64,000 nt of DNA from Helianthus annuus (lineage: Eukaryota > Streptophyta > Magnoliopsida > Asterales > Asteraceae): positions 138,633,901 to 138,697,900 of the forward strand of contig NC_035439.2 of NCBI RefSeq assembly GCF_002127325.2, in the 5' to 3' direction. Made by a program: the position numbers and the translations under genes. Below, piece after piece: positions 1-10,498 of this stretch. Each line of letters begins with the position of its first letter. Position 1 is the first letter of the stretch. The notes below the pieces were generated by a model, which saw only the letters and a list, made by a program, of their open reading frames with translations, was not told where the DNA came from and searched no databases.

Positions 1-279
1 AATATACAAAAAATGCCTACTCTTGGATCCGCCCGTCTGCCGAAACAAGTTAACATCCCAGACACAGATCAAACCACCCGACTGCCCAGCTGAATCAACA
101 AAGTCCATCCCGAAATTGTTCTTACCCCAGAAGGAACCAATATCAGACCTGGAAACACTGGACGATTTGGATTCTTGAAGAGAGAGGAAAGAAATATTGT
201 GTTCAGAGACCAGACCCTTCACCCAGCTAGATTTGTTCGACCCCCCGATACCCCTAATGTTCAAAGAGAGCATATTCAT
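1..279 (-). CDS. LINE ORF2, N-terminal 93 codons: endonuclease domain (partial)
   Basis: Reading the minus strand from 279 gives an open frame to the window edge that starts MNMLSLNIRGIGG. It is the beginning of the endonuclease/exonuclease/phosphatase domain that nicks target DNA in L1-type elements. The Asn of LNIRG and the Glu of LQESK (about residues 7 and 36) sit where the family has its first two metal-binding residues. The SGGLICVWD stretch (residues 67-75) is also typical. The reverse transcriptase expected downstream is outside the window. The chosen ATG overlaps the ORF1 stop as ATGA (279-276); the second in-frame Met, two codons later, is an alternative start. Domain identity is secure from the motifs and from the position after ORF1. 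Confidence 0.85.
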   Translation of the reverse strand, partial: MNMLSLNIRGIGGSNKSSWVKGLVSEHNISFLSLQESKSSSVSRSDIGSFWGKNNFGMDFVDSAGQSGGLICVWDVNLFRQTGGSKSRHFLYI

Positions 280-2147
280 GGCTGAACAACATTAATACCT
301 GAGATAATAGATTTTCTAATAAGATCCTGGTGGCCAGATAAATCGATTCCAATCTTTGAGCCAACATCCACAGTGACCGAAACTTCCTTCTCCACCTCCG
401 ACGACCCGATAATACCAACCCCCTCGCCGTTGTTGATCCCTTCTTCCCCGAGATGCTCCTCACCCACTTGACACTGAACATGCTCGGAAGACTCGACAGG
501 GTCAGTAGGAACCTTGTTGTTCAAATCGAAGAAAAATTTCTCAAAACCTCTACTGGAATCATCGCCTCCATCCTCCTCTGGTCTCAATAGATCGCCAGAG
601 ATGCAAGTTCCTTCCAGCAAAGCTCTAGACCTTTTCAAAGGTCTTGGATCCTCATAGCAGCGGTCAACCCCAGATGATGTGTGGATGGGCCTATTACGAA
701 ACAAAGAGACCGATCTTTTGGGTTTGGTGGGCTTAGCATGACTGGGCTTCCCAATATTAAAATTAACAGGTTCACTATTATCCAAAACATCCCCCTGGGA
801 GAAGGTGGGGTCCGCATGAATATTAGAAAAAGGAATAGAGCCCACACTCCCCAAAGACTGCTCAACTCCCACCTTGGGGACCGGAACGTCGCCAATAAAC
901 AAGTCCTGGATGGGAACATGCACGCCGATTGAAGGATCAAAATTGTCCGAATTCTTTTCGCCTTCCTCCTTGGAAACATCCACCGCCTCTACATCTTCCC
1001 TGCCACTAGCCACCTCGTTCGCCGGAATATTCGCAGAAACCCCCAGTTCCGACGAAGCAAGCACCGAACCCTCACCCTCGTCAAGGAAATCAGGAATCCA
1101 AGAATCATTTTCTTCAACCACCCACACCTTATACCGTTTATCCTGCCAGCTCAGATTAAGAGTACCATTGATCCTGTTTCCCGAATCAGTAAGAATCCCG
1201 AGCCGGTCGTACGATAGATCCCCGTCAGATTCGAGAAATTGAGAATGATGAATAACCTTACCATATTTACCACCAATCATGTCGAAAACCTTCCTAGAAA
1301 CAAGATGCGGGGGAACACCATGCACAATAATCCAAGACAACCGCTCATACGGGAGAGCTTGTCCGATCCACGGGGACAACGTCGAGAACCACCGACTCCA
1401 AGTGCCTTTCTCAAGAAGAAAGTTGTTGGAAGATTCCTCACTTTCGAACGAAATTAGCACAGAGAGGCCGCCAAGATATTGAATCGTCGCCCCCAAAAAA
1501 CCGGCAACAAGAAGAGAAGATTTAAGGTTATTGAGCTCCGAGAAACCCAACGATCTGCCGACGACGGCTCTCCCGGCGAGACTAGACAGGGATGAGATAG
1601 CAGGGTCCACAATCAACACATCTTCCTCACAATAGTCACGAGTTCTGTTGGTGAGGATATCCAGAAAAGAAACGCCATCTTTGACAGGCTTAGACCCCTT
1701 AACATACGGACCACCCTCCTGACCTGCAAACTGTCCAGTACCCTTCGACCAACCCCCACCACCCACCGAAGAGGCAGGCTTATTCACAACGTTCTCTCTT
1801 GCAAAACGGGCTATATTAACCAGCAGTTTATTACCTCCCAACTTGACTTTAGACATGTTCCTCTTCAACTCATCCTGATCTCTAACGCCTCTGAAGCTAA
1901 CAAACCCAAAAATTCTGCCCTCCTTATCTTTCTTTTTAGCGATAAAGGCCCCCACGATTTCCCCGAAACCTCTGAAGGCATTAGCCAAATCCCATGGACG
2001 ACACCCTTGAGGAATGTTTGTTACAAAGAACTTGGTTCTGTCCGGATTGAAACCCGCCCCTGCTCCACCACCTTTTCTTTTCCTATTTTGCGTTTCCCAT
2101 CCTTCGTCATCGGCCTCCATAGCGATCAAACCGAAGGGACCCCTCAA
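276..2147 (-). CDS. LINE ORF1 protein: RRM plus DUF4283-like domain
   Basis: An open frame of 623 codons. Residues about 38-118 form an RNA recognition motif: the RNP2-like strand is KFFVTNIP and the RNP1-like strand is GRIFGFVSF. Residues about 195-300 (from SLGFSELNNLKSS to FDMIGGKYGKVI) resemble the DUF4283 domain of plant retroelement gag-like proteins. The remaining half is acidic and low in structure, with no CCHC knuckle. In L1-type elements ORF1 binds the element RNA and acts as a chaperone in the ribonucleoprotein; that role is inferred from the family. A second Met at residue 10 (MEADDEGW) is an equally plausible start. The stop overlaps the ORF2 start. The alternative, a host RNA-binding protein, is unlikely because the endonuclease follows directly. 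Confidence 0.8.
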   Translation of the reverse strand: MRGPFGLIAMEADDEGWETQNRKRKGGGAGAGFNPDRTKFFVTNIPQGCRPWDLANAFRGFGEIVGAFIAKKKDKEGRIFGFVSFRGVRDQDELKRNMSKVKLGGNKLLVNIARFARENVVNKPASSVGGGGWSKGTGQFAGQEGGPYVKGSKPVKDGVSFLDILTNRTRDYCEEDVLIVDPAISSLSSLAGRAVVGRSLGFSELNNLKSSLLVAGFLGATIQYLGGLSVLISFESEESSNNFLLEKGTWSRWFSTLSPWIGQALPYERLSWIIVHGVPPHLVSRKVFDMIGGKYGKVIHHSQFLESDGDLSYDRLGILTDSGNRINGTLNLSWQDKRYKVWVVEENDSWIPDFLDEGEGSVLASSELGVSANIPANEVASGREDVEAVDVSKEEGEKNSDNFDPSIGVHVPIQDLFIGDVPVPKVGVEQSLGSVGSIPFSNIHADPTFSQGDVLDNSEPVNFNIGKPSHAKPTKPKRSVSLFRNRPIHTSSGVDRCYEDPRPLKRSRALLEGTCISGDLLRPEEDGGDDSSRGFEKFFFDLNNKVPTDPVESSEHVQCQVGEEHLGEEGINNGEGVGIIGSSEVEKEVSVTVDVGSKIGIDLSGHQDLIRKSIISGINVVQP

Positions 2148-2337
2148 TACCAGAACGAAGACACACGAAACGAACCCGAGTCCCGAAAGGAGAATGGGAG
2201 AATCGGCTTCAAGTTAGGGAGAGAGGTCAAGCCAAGACGAGGCGACCTCGCACACTAACCTGAGAGATTCCTCTCCGTCGAGCCTGCCGGCGACCGGATA
2301 CAAACCCTAGAGAGAGAAAGGGACGAGAGAGACTTTT
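2148..2337 (-). other. LINE 5' leader (GC-rich)
   Basis: A GC-rich stretch upstream of ORF1, sharply different from the AT-rich DNA beyond 2340. On the minus strand its start is a pyrimidine-rich run of CTCTCTC type, as is usual for plant LINE 5' ends, where an internal promoter is expected. No specific promoter motif is recognised. Confidence 0.5.
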
Positions 2338-3239
2338 AGTTGCATGTAGTGATTAAGTACATACTTAAGATGCCGTCTAGACTGCTTAATATTGTAAGGT
2401 CAAAGTGTTACATGATATAGTTTTAGAAACAAGATTTTCCCAAATTTGTAAAGAAACGTTATCAAAAAGTTGTTTTCAAATAAATTAGATAAATGACCTT
2501 TTATTACATAGGATGTAGGATACATATTGATTTTGTATATATAAAGATATGATAATAAACATTCTAAGTGTATTTTCAAACATATGAATTGAAGGGTTAA
2601 TTTAAACGATCTAGTCAAATGTTCAAAGTGAGACAATTAGTACGCAAGCATCAATAATGAACACGAATATCAAATTAACCAAACGAAACAATAACTTAAG
2701 TTATTATAATATTCTAGGTGTCTTCAACGTTTAGTTTGAGCTTAATATTGTTGTGGTTATCGCTATTTTGCTATTAAGGTACGCTTTTCATGGTCCTTTA
2801 CTTGTACGTAACTGTTTACTCATTGTCCTCGTAGTTTTAATTCATAATATCATATTCGTTTGTGACTGCCACTTGAACCATCGATTTTCTGCGTTCTCTA
2901 AATTATTGTTACATACATCGTATCGAGTTATTGTCCTTGACACACATGTGATAGGATACATTTTTATACTCATTGTCGCATGTTCCCATGATTATTGATT
3001 ATTGGCTAGACGTGATATTGCCTTCGTATATCGTTATTGAATTGACCTTGAATCAAGTGTATCGTTTCATTAACCTCAATACTCGAGCACATTCACCTAT
3101 GGGGACATAGGGTGTCAACACCAGCACAGTTGACATGCACCATCGATGGGGGTGTGAAAGGCTTATGTTGTGTGCTAAGTGATAGAATTTATTGATTATT
3201 GAGAGGCGTATGGATGAATCTTAGGATATGATTGTTATT
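2338..3239. other. AT-rich intergenic DNA, nothing recognised
   Basis: No convincing reading frame, RNA gene or terminal repeat was seen. Short open frames here lack any family resemblance. The segment around 3090-3180 is less AT-rich but was not identified. Confidence 0.5.
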
Positions 3240-3440
3240 GCCAAGCTCGAGCTTAAAGGTCCGCCTACAAGCTCGAGCTTTGTTTCCAAAGCTTGAGCTC
3301 GTAGGCGGACCTTAAAGCTCGAGCTTGGCTCGGGCTCAGCTCTTTTTTATATTTATTAATAATTTTTTTATAATTATTGTTTATATAAAAATATAGTTAT
3401 TTAATATAATTCAGTAAATAATAACTATTAAAATAAACAT
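3240..3440 (+). repeat. Rearranged copy of a GCTCGAGC-rich hAT-type MITE with a foldback
   Basis: Positions 3286-3440 match the interior of the hAT-like MITE at 63056-63479, including the segment reading TAGGCGGACCTTAAAGCTCG and the AT-rich tract after it. The first 43 bases (3240-3282) are a near-perfect inverted copy of 3286-3329, so the block can fold into a hairpin of about 43 bp with a 3-base loop. Terminal repeats and a target duplication were not found, so this looks like a truncated, rearranged copy. Confidence 0.65.
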
Positions 3441-3619
3441 ATTAATATTTTTGTATAGACTTTGCGTCTTGGAATTATCTATTTTTCATTATTTTTGTAT
3501 GGCTTTAAAGTATTTCTGATCGGAAGGATAGATTGTAAATATATACTTATTTGTTGGTAACATTTTCATCAAATGCTCTTAATTCTACATTATATAAAGA
3601 TACTTATGAAAGTTGTATG

Positions 3620-4479
3620 TGTTGGAAAATTAGAATAATGTGAATGCAAATTAATTTAGTGATAATTTTTGGGACTCTTCATGGTGACAAACTCTTGAGT
3701 AGAGTTTTTATGTCACTTGATTAGCTTTTATTAGAGTTTTTATTTCTCTAATTAAATACCTAATTAAGTGAAACTTTACTAGAGTTTTATGTCTCTAATA
3801 AATCACCATTTAAAAGAAACTTTTCATAACCCACATCTCTTGTAAAAATAGTAGGCTTTGTGCCTCATTTTGAGATAGAGAAAAATGCTAGAAAAATACA
3901 AGAGAAGGGATACAAAAAATATACATGAATATATGGAGAGTTTTTGGAAAGAAGAAATACTTGGAGACCCATGTGATGGGTACTTAGAGAAATATGTTTT
4001 CTCTATACGATTTCATCACCTTTGTATCATAATTTTCCACAAGTTCTAACACTACAATTACCGGATGTAACCTTGGGCCCGTGAGCCATCTCCGGCAGTA
4101 CAGACTACTTCGGCTGTTGTACCCTGGGAGACAGACGCGTCATCTTTAGTAGAGGCGCGCAATCTGTTTTAAGGGAAGCGTGTTGAACACGTGCCTCAAC
4201 CAAATTCGTCAACGTTTTAGTGTGCTCTTTGTTGCAGTCAAGGAGTATTTTTCAAGACTCAAGATGATGAATACTCGAGTCTAGGATGCTATCAAGTGCG
4301 CGTGAAGGACCTACCAGAGATGCGGCTTGAATTAAGATTGGTATATATAATTATATTTATATTCTTTTATTTAGTTATTGCAACCAGTATTGTACCATGA
4401 TATTTCCTAAGAATAACGAGAGTCTCGTTACGATATATTTTGTAATTATATTTTACAAAAGGTGAACCTATTTCCTACA
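3620..4479 (+). repeat. 5' LTR of the LARD-like element
   Basis: 860 bp, TG...CA ends, nearly identical to 9634-10493. It contains a GC-rich island (about 4060-4210) within an AT-rich LTR, including CCTGGGAGACAG and CTCCGGCAG segments. The TAGAGTTTTTAT / CTCTAAT alternation at 3700-3800 recurs in the interior tandem repeats. Confidence 0.93.
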
Positions 4480-4746
4480 AACTTAAAACAGATTTCATGA
4501 GATTGTTGCTACAATCTTAAAACCTTGTTTATAAGGATTTTGGGTTCACAAAAGGATTTATAATAATAAAAAAAATATATATATATTTTAAAGATTATGA
4601 TCTTGTAAATATTTGCTTTTGGGAAATATGTATGTGGTACAACTTGTTGTGTTTGGATTTCTTGAGATTGAGATACAATCTTAAATCAACGAATGGTTTT
4701 GGTTCAACCGTTTGGTTTTTAAACGATTTTGGGAATCGTTAATTTT

Positions 4747-4941
4747 TCTAACTTTTGTGTTAGATCGGGTTTATTAGTGCAAACCATACGTTTTTTGTAA
4801 ATGTTAAATTCTCTAACATGTGTGTTAGACCGGAATTATTGGTGTCAACCATACGTTTTTTGTAAACGTTAAATTCTCTAACATGTGTGTTAGACCGGAA
4901 TTATTGGTGTAAACCATATGTTTTTTGTAAACGTTAAACTC
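4747..4941 (+). repeat. 65-bp tandem repeat, three units
   Basis: Units start at 4747, 4812 and 4877. Each holds one hairpin of TCTAACATGTGTGTTAGA type followed by a second inverted repeat of ACGTTTTTTGTAAACGT type. Units two and three are almost identical and unit one is more diverged. Confidence 0.85.
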
Positions 4942-5630
4942 TCATAAGTAGAGTTTTTTTATTACTTTAAATAAGAGTTTTATGTTAGTTGATTAGAGTT
5001 TTATGTATCTAATTAAGTCTCTATTTAAAGTAGACTATTCATCCACCCATGGATTGATATGAACAAATAAGTTTTATAATGATTTTTGTAATCATTTGTC
5101 TTCTAACATGTGTGTTAGAAACGTTCATGAAACGCGTTAGTTTGAAGCAATTTTTTAATTGTTTAGTTTCTAACGGTGTATTAGAAATGACTTATTTATT
5201 TGAACCATATATGTGTTTTAGCAAGTCGAATTAACATTTTGTGGAAATGTTAATATTTCTAACGTGCGCGTTAGAATTTCTTTCATTTTAACATGATTGT
5301 TGAAAATGGTTAAAATACAAATGCTTTGAAATGTTTTATGTTGACATTTTATATAAGCAATTTGTTATAGCATTGTTTTAATGCTTTGTATGATTTAGAA
5401 ATAAAATGTCATACATTGAAGTTAATGGTTGATTGGCTTCAAGGAATTAAATCACCATAAAGTGATGGTGTGGTAGTTATATGAATTTAATGAAATTAAA
5501 ATCATTTACTAGACTCTTCATATGGAAGATAAACTCTTAAGGAGAGTTTCAAGTCAATTTATTAGTTTTTATTAGAGTTTATTTCTCTAATAAAATCTCT
5601 AAGTGAGACTTTTACTAGAGTTTTAATGAT

Positions 5631-5902
5631 GACATTTGATGAGTTTTATTAGAGTTTAAATATATAATTATTGAGACTCTTAACTCTTCATATGTGAAAC
5701 TCTTGAGTAGAGTTTTAATGGTGACATTTGATGAGTTTTATTAGAGTTTAAATATATAATTATTGAGACTCCTAACTCTTCATATGTGAAACTCTTGAGT
5801 AGAGTTTTAATGGTGACATTTGATGAGTTTTATTAGAGTTTAAGTCTATAATTATTGAGACTCTTAACTCTTCATATGGTGAAACTCTTGAGTAGAGTTT
5901 TA
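5631..5902 (+). repeat. 92-bp tandem repeat, about three units, interrupted by a MITE
   Basis: The marker GACATTTGAT recurs at 5631, 5723 and 5815, giving a 92-bp period. The repeat is then broken by the MITE at 5903 and resumes in degenerate form after 6625 (GATGAAATTTGATG). Each unit contains the TAGAGTTTTA motif that is also abundant in the LTR. Confidence 0.85.
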
Positions 5903-6622
5903 GGTGGTGTTTGTTTTTTCAGATGTAAAAGGTCTGCAGTCTGCGGACCACATCTGCAAATGTCTGCATGAGAAGAGGTGGACCAAATGTCTGCAGAGTG
6001 TAATAAAAAGAGTGTTTGATTATCTCACCTCTTTACCTCTTCCCCTCCCCTGCTCACCCTTTCTTCACCACCACCACTCCTCGATCACCCACCCTCATCA
6101 GATCTGTCATCAAATCTACCATTGAATCCGTCAGATATATTAAAGGTTTAGGGTTTCTTTCTTAAAAATGGTGTTGACGTGCAATGTGAACTAGATAGTA
6201 GTAGACTTCCTGCCTAACCAACCATTAACACACTTTGATTTCCTATTCATTCCACCAGATCTCAAAACCTTCCTCGCCAATATTAAATTCAATTCAAAAA
6301 ACAAACAAGGTGTGTGATGATATGGGTAAACTGAGATTTGTTTTTGTAGTTGGTGATGATGAACAGTGAAGGATTTGGTGTGGGGGCTGGTGACCGGGAT
6401 TTGAGACTAGGAGGAGAGGGATGGAGAGAGAGGGTTGGAAGAGGTGGGAAGACATTGGACCATGTCTGTGTGGGGAAGAGGAAGCGCAGAGGTTTGAAGA
6501 CATTTTTTAATGAAACATCTTCTAAAAAACAAACAGTCTGCAGAGCTAAACGTCTGCGCGTGGTCTGCGCGGCGCAGACATAAGAGGTCAGAAGAGGTTT
6601 TTCTGAAAAAACAAACACCACC
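5903..6622. mobile_element. PIF/Harbinger-type MITE (Tourist-like), 720 bp
   Basis: It has perfect 21-bp terminal inverted repeats beginning GGTGGTGTTTGTTTTTTCAG, and the 3-bp duplication TTA on both sides (5900-5902 and 6623-6625). The TTA duplication and GG start fit PIF/Harbinger. No transposase is encoded. Both ends hold short frames that would start at GTG inside the inverted repeat; they are artefacts of the repeat. Confidence 0.9.
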
Positions 6623-6625
6623 TTA

Positions 6626-9624
6626 GTGATGAAATTTGATGCTTTAATTTGGTCATGTTATATATATAATGACTTAAAGTTTTCTAACATGTGTGTTAGA
6701 AAATGTGTATCACGAATACGAGATTAGAGATTGTTCATAATGGACATAAATGTTTTATGTAAACATTTAATTGCCGATGTGTGCATTAAAACTGATGAGA
6801 AACAGTTTATTTTATAAACTATATCTTTGGAAAACGTTTTATGTAAACGTTCGATTCTATAATGTGCTTGTTATAACATTTTTTTAACATGTGTGTTAAA
6901 AAAATGTTATTTGGTGAAAACAACTTGGTGTTGTTGTGAACAAATTTAATTGTTCAAGTTTACTACTTAAATGTAGTATTTGTAACAATTTGGTGTTGTT
7001 TTAAGCATAATTGTCCAAGTTTAAAGTTTCAAGATGAAATGGGAAACTTGTACTTACAAATGCATGGAGTCTTATTGAGGGAGTACCTCAAGACACGCCA
7101 TGGGACAATATTGTTGAGAAGATTTCGGTCAGATTATAAAGTGTTGAAGATAAAAGCACTTTGCTATTTAATGTCTACATATTGTCTATGCTTCCGTTTA
7201 AATTTCAAAAGTGATTGCCACTTATGATTTAGTTTCTAATGTATTAATTTTATTGTTTTGTGTTCAATATATTCGGATAACACATGCAATTTTTTACAAA
7301 GAAATAAATCACTAATGGTTGTGACGTATAAATTATTTTTGTGGAAAATAATTATATCGTCGGTTATACATTGTTTAAAAGAATATGATTTTAAACGGAT
7401 AGCAGATGAAAAATACTTGGACATAAACAACTTGAGAGTTGTTACATTGACTAAAAGTCAAAGATGAAACATCAAATGTATAACCACATCATGAATGAGT
7501 AATGAAAGAACGTAGTGAGTGTATTGAGATGAAATACACTAACGACATTCATGTCGCATACTTCATTAGAAGTCATTGAAAAATTCACAAGTGTGAATTC
7601 TAACATATGAAAGTAAAAGTACTATATGTTATTGTATATCTTTAATAAATCTTGCGAGATTTATAAGTAGATGCGTCTACCACTTGATTATTGTTAGATC
7701 TATATGGAGATTTTACATTCATTAGGAGAGCATCCTAAATATACATATCTCCTAATGAATAACAATAGATGTGTGCAAATCACTTATGGCAAAATTATGA
7801 ATGCCATGTTGTTGAGTGTCGATCTAGTTAACTCTATCTCACACATAATAGTGATTGTAGACAAGAAACATTCATCTTGTTGGTGATGAATGTGTTCAAC
7901 AAGTGACTTGGATTAAGACTTATGTTTAAGTACTTACGAGTCAATGGTAGATTGTTGGAGATCAAAGGTAATCAAGTTATGTTCCTTAAATGAATGATGA
8001 AATTTAGCTTTGTGCTATATACAATAATTTGTGAGACCTTCCTAAATATTGATGTTTTAGGATTATGAATAAGTCTCATTATTTTGTCTTAACAAGGGAT
8101 GAATGTTGCAAAGTGATATTATGATATCCTTAGGGCTGTGAAGAATCAGAATGATGCATCTTCTGTTCACATGCTAAAGTATTGTAGTCTAAAGCATGAT
8201 AGACTAGTACTTGGTTAATTATGGGTCTTGACGGAGACTAATTAACTCTAAACATTCAAATGTGTATGAGCACAAAAAGAATTTGTGTATGGACAAAGTT
8301 GAGAGAGAATTTTCATTCATTATAAGGAAATGACATGTAACTTTAAAAGCTTGTTCGAAAAGCTAATGAGGAGAACTCATTGTCTAAGCTTATTCTAGAT
8401 GTTAAATTAGAATTATTCTAAGTTGGTGACAAACTTATGACAATGGCATGTGTTGCTTTGGTCAGCTCGGAAGCTTGTGTAAGCTAATGCAATATGAGTT
8501 GAATTCACTGATTCAATAAGGTTGGTCTTGTTCAATCATATGTGTATAAATGCCGCCATAAGTGGTGTTACGGAAATGTTTATCAAATGGCAAGAAATGT
8601 GGGGGAGGAACCATTTAAGAAACAACCCTATAAGGGTATGTAGAAATGGTTCTCATTAACACATCTAAATGTTATCCAATAACACTTAAATGAGGGGGGT
8701 GTCTTGCATTTGTTTTTAGCAATAAGGATTTTGTAATCCAATCTAACATTGCAAATAGACGACTAAGTGGAGGACACAAAGGTCGTAGTGTATAATGGAG
8801 ATGTGTTTGCCTTAAATGATACACGTATCTTACGAAGACATATGTTATAACCAGATTCAGATGGCCACTGAGGTTATAGTCTTAGAAGTTGACAATAGGC
8901 AAAATTAACTTATGAGTTAAGAACACATCATGACAACTGATCTCAAATACGCAAAGTTATTTGCTAATGTTATGGATCCAACAACCTGAGGGTTTATTAG
9001 AGATCAAGTTGTGGAATGGGACTGAAGCCCTTAAAAAATGAAGTTCATATGATGGAAACCTAACTCAGTAGACTGGAGATCCCAAGAATTGAGTTCAATA
9101 GGAAAACCTAATTGTATGAATAAGCGAGGTCACTGTGGGGGAATAACCCTACGCATTTAATAAGGTAGTTTATTATAAAGATTAATAAACTTCCTAGTCC
9201 ATTCCTAAAAGTGACAAGTGTGAGGCTAAGCATAATATGTGGTAAATGATTTGGATAGATCACGGTCACCACAATGCTTTTAATGATCTAAGGAGAATCA
9301 CCTATGTTAGAGAGAAGTGGGGTCGCTTCGAATGGAATTGAGGGCACAATTCCTAGAGCTCTCGCAGAACCAGGAAAGTGTTCCACGACCATTATTGGAC
9401 ACGACTATGAGGAGATGACCCGGCTAGGGAGAGTCTTGTGTGAAGTGTATTGTCGTCTACACAAACGGCAGACGAGTTCAAAGACATCGAGATCTACTCA
9501 GAGCTAGTAGGCTAAGTGCATTTCATGAGCGAAGGTTCAAAGGGTAACACCTACCTATCGTATGCAAAACTCAACTGTCGAGGTTCCATTGGATTTTTGT
9601 GTGTTTTGATTAATCTCCATTCAT
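6626..9624 (+). other. Non-coding interior of the LARD-like element
   Basis: About 3 kb with short broken frames only and no domain of any retroelement protein. It contains two more members of the stem-loop family (to 6900). A less AT-rich patch at about 9300-9500 has a 67-codon frame without recognisable similarity. Nothing else is supported. Confidence 0.6.
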
Positions 9625-9633
9625 GTGGGGGAT
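9625..9633 (+). promoter_or_regulatory. Polypurine tract of the LARD-like element
   Basis: TGTGGGGGA-type G-rich run directly before the TGTTGG start of the 3' LTR, the position where plus-strand DNA synthesis is primed. It fixes the element's orientation. Confidence 0.75.
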
Positions 9634-10493
9634 TGTTGGAAAATTAGAATAATGTGAATGGAAATTAATTTAGTGATAATTTATGGGACTCTTCATGGTG
9701 ACAAACTCTTGAGTAGAGTTTTTATGTCACTTGATTAGCTTTTATTAGAGTTTTTATTTCTCTAATTAAATACCTAATTAAGTGAAACTTTACTAGAGTT
9801 TTATGTCTCTAATAAATCACCATTTAAAAGAAACTTTTCATAACCCACATCTCTTGTAAAAATAGTAGGCTTTGTGCCTCATTTTGAGATAGAGAAAAAT
9901 GCTAGAAAAATACAAGAGAAGGGATACAAAAAATATACATGAATATATGGAGAGTTCTTGGAAAGAAGAAATACTTGGAGACCCATGTGATGGGTACTTA
10001 GAGAAATATGTTTTCTCTATACGATTTCATCACCTTTGTATCATAATTTTCCACAAGTTCTAACACTACAATTACCGGATGTAACCTTGGGCCCGTGAGC
10101 CATCTCCGGCAGTACAGACTACTTCGGCTGTTGTACCCTGGGAGACAGACGCGTCATCTTTAGTAGAGGCGCGCAATCTGTTTTAAGGGAAGCGTGTTGA
10201 ACACGTGCCTCAACCAAATTCGTCAACGTTTTAGTGTGCTCTTTGTTGCAGTCAAGGAGTATTTTTCAAGACTCAAGATGATGAATACTCGAGTCTAGGA
10301 TGCTATCAAGTGCGCGTGAAGGACCTACCAGAGATGCGGCTTGAATTAAGATTGGTATATATAATTATATTTATATTCTTTTATTTAGTTATTGCAACCA
10401 GTATTGTACCATGATATTTCCTAAGAATAACGAGAGTCTCGTTACGATATATTTTGTAATTATATTTTACAAAAGGTGAACCTATTTCCTACA
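9634..10493 (+). repeat. 3' LTR of the LARD-like element
   Basis: 860 bp, the same length as the 5' LTR, with about three substitutions seen by eye. It is followed by the GTATG target duplication. Confidence 0.93.
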
Positions 10494-10498
10494 GTATG

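Larger units (their letters stand above)
1..2337 (-). mobile_element. LINE (L1-type non-LTR retrotransposon), 5' part, cut by the window edge
   Basis: A minus-strand non-LTR retrotransposon. It has a GC-rich 5' leader, ORF1 with an RRM, and the start of ORF2 with an apurinic-type endonuclease domain, in the usual L1 order. No LTR is associated with it. The reverse transcriptase, 3' end and poly(A) lie outside the window, so the target-site duplication cannot be checked. Both visible frames are open, which suggests a fairly young or full-length copy. The 5' end is set from where the GC-rich sequence gives way to AT-rich DNA, so it is accurate only to some tens of bases. Confidence 0.85.
4747..6900 (+). 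repeat. Dispersed stem-loop family in the LARD interior
   Basis: The inverted repeat TCTAACATGTGTGTTAGA or a close variant occurs at 4747-4764, 4812-4829, 4877-4894, 5102-5119, 5169-5185, 5258-5275, 6683-6700 and 6883-6900. Two variants keep pairing through changes on both arms: TCTAACGTGCGCGTTAGA (5258) and TTTAACATGTGTGTTAAA (6883). A second inverted repeat built on AACGTTT/AAACGTT lies near several of them (about 4850, 6748, 6836) and shows the same kind of paired change. The function is unknown; it could act as RNA structure or as a DNA protein-binding palindrome. Confidence 0.75.
3620..10493 (+). mobile_element. Complete LTR element without coding capacity (LARD-like)
   Basis: Two 860-bp LTRs that start TGTTGG and end CTACA bound this 6.87-kb element, flanked by an exact 5-bp target duplication GTATG (3615-3619 and 10494-10498). 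By eye the LTRs differ at about three positions, so insertion is recent. A G-rich polypurine tract just before the second LTR sets the plus orientation. The interior has no gag, protease, RT or integrase frame, so the element must depend on proteins from elsewhere. The PPT and LTR start recall Ty1/copia elements, but the superfamily is not proven. The sequence after the 5' LTR does not match the common initiator-Met primer site. Confidence 0.88.

Noticed and set aside
681..1482. Plus-strand frames across the LINE ORF1
   Set aside because: They are antisense to a long frame with RRM and DUF4283-like domains and show no domain themselves.
276..2147. Host RNA-binding protein gene (RRM)
   Set aside because: The frame is followed with a 4-base overlap by a LINE endonuclease, and the DUF4283-like domain is typical of retroelements.
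5904..6125. Short frames at both ends of the MITE with the same first residues
   Set aside because: They begin at GTG inside the inverted terminal repeat, so the shared start is just the repeat. No protein family is recognisable.
7039..7886. Small frames in the LARD interior as genes
   Set aside because: They are short, AT-rich, without any motif, and no better than expected by chance.
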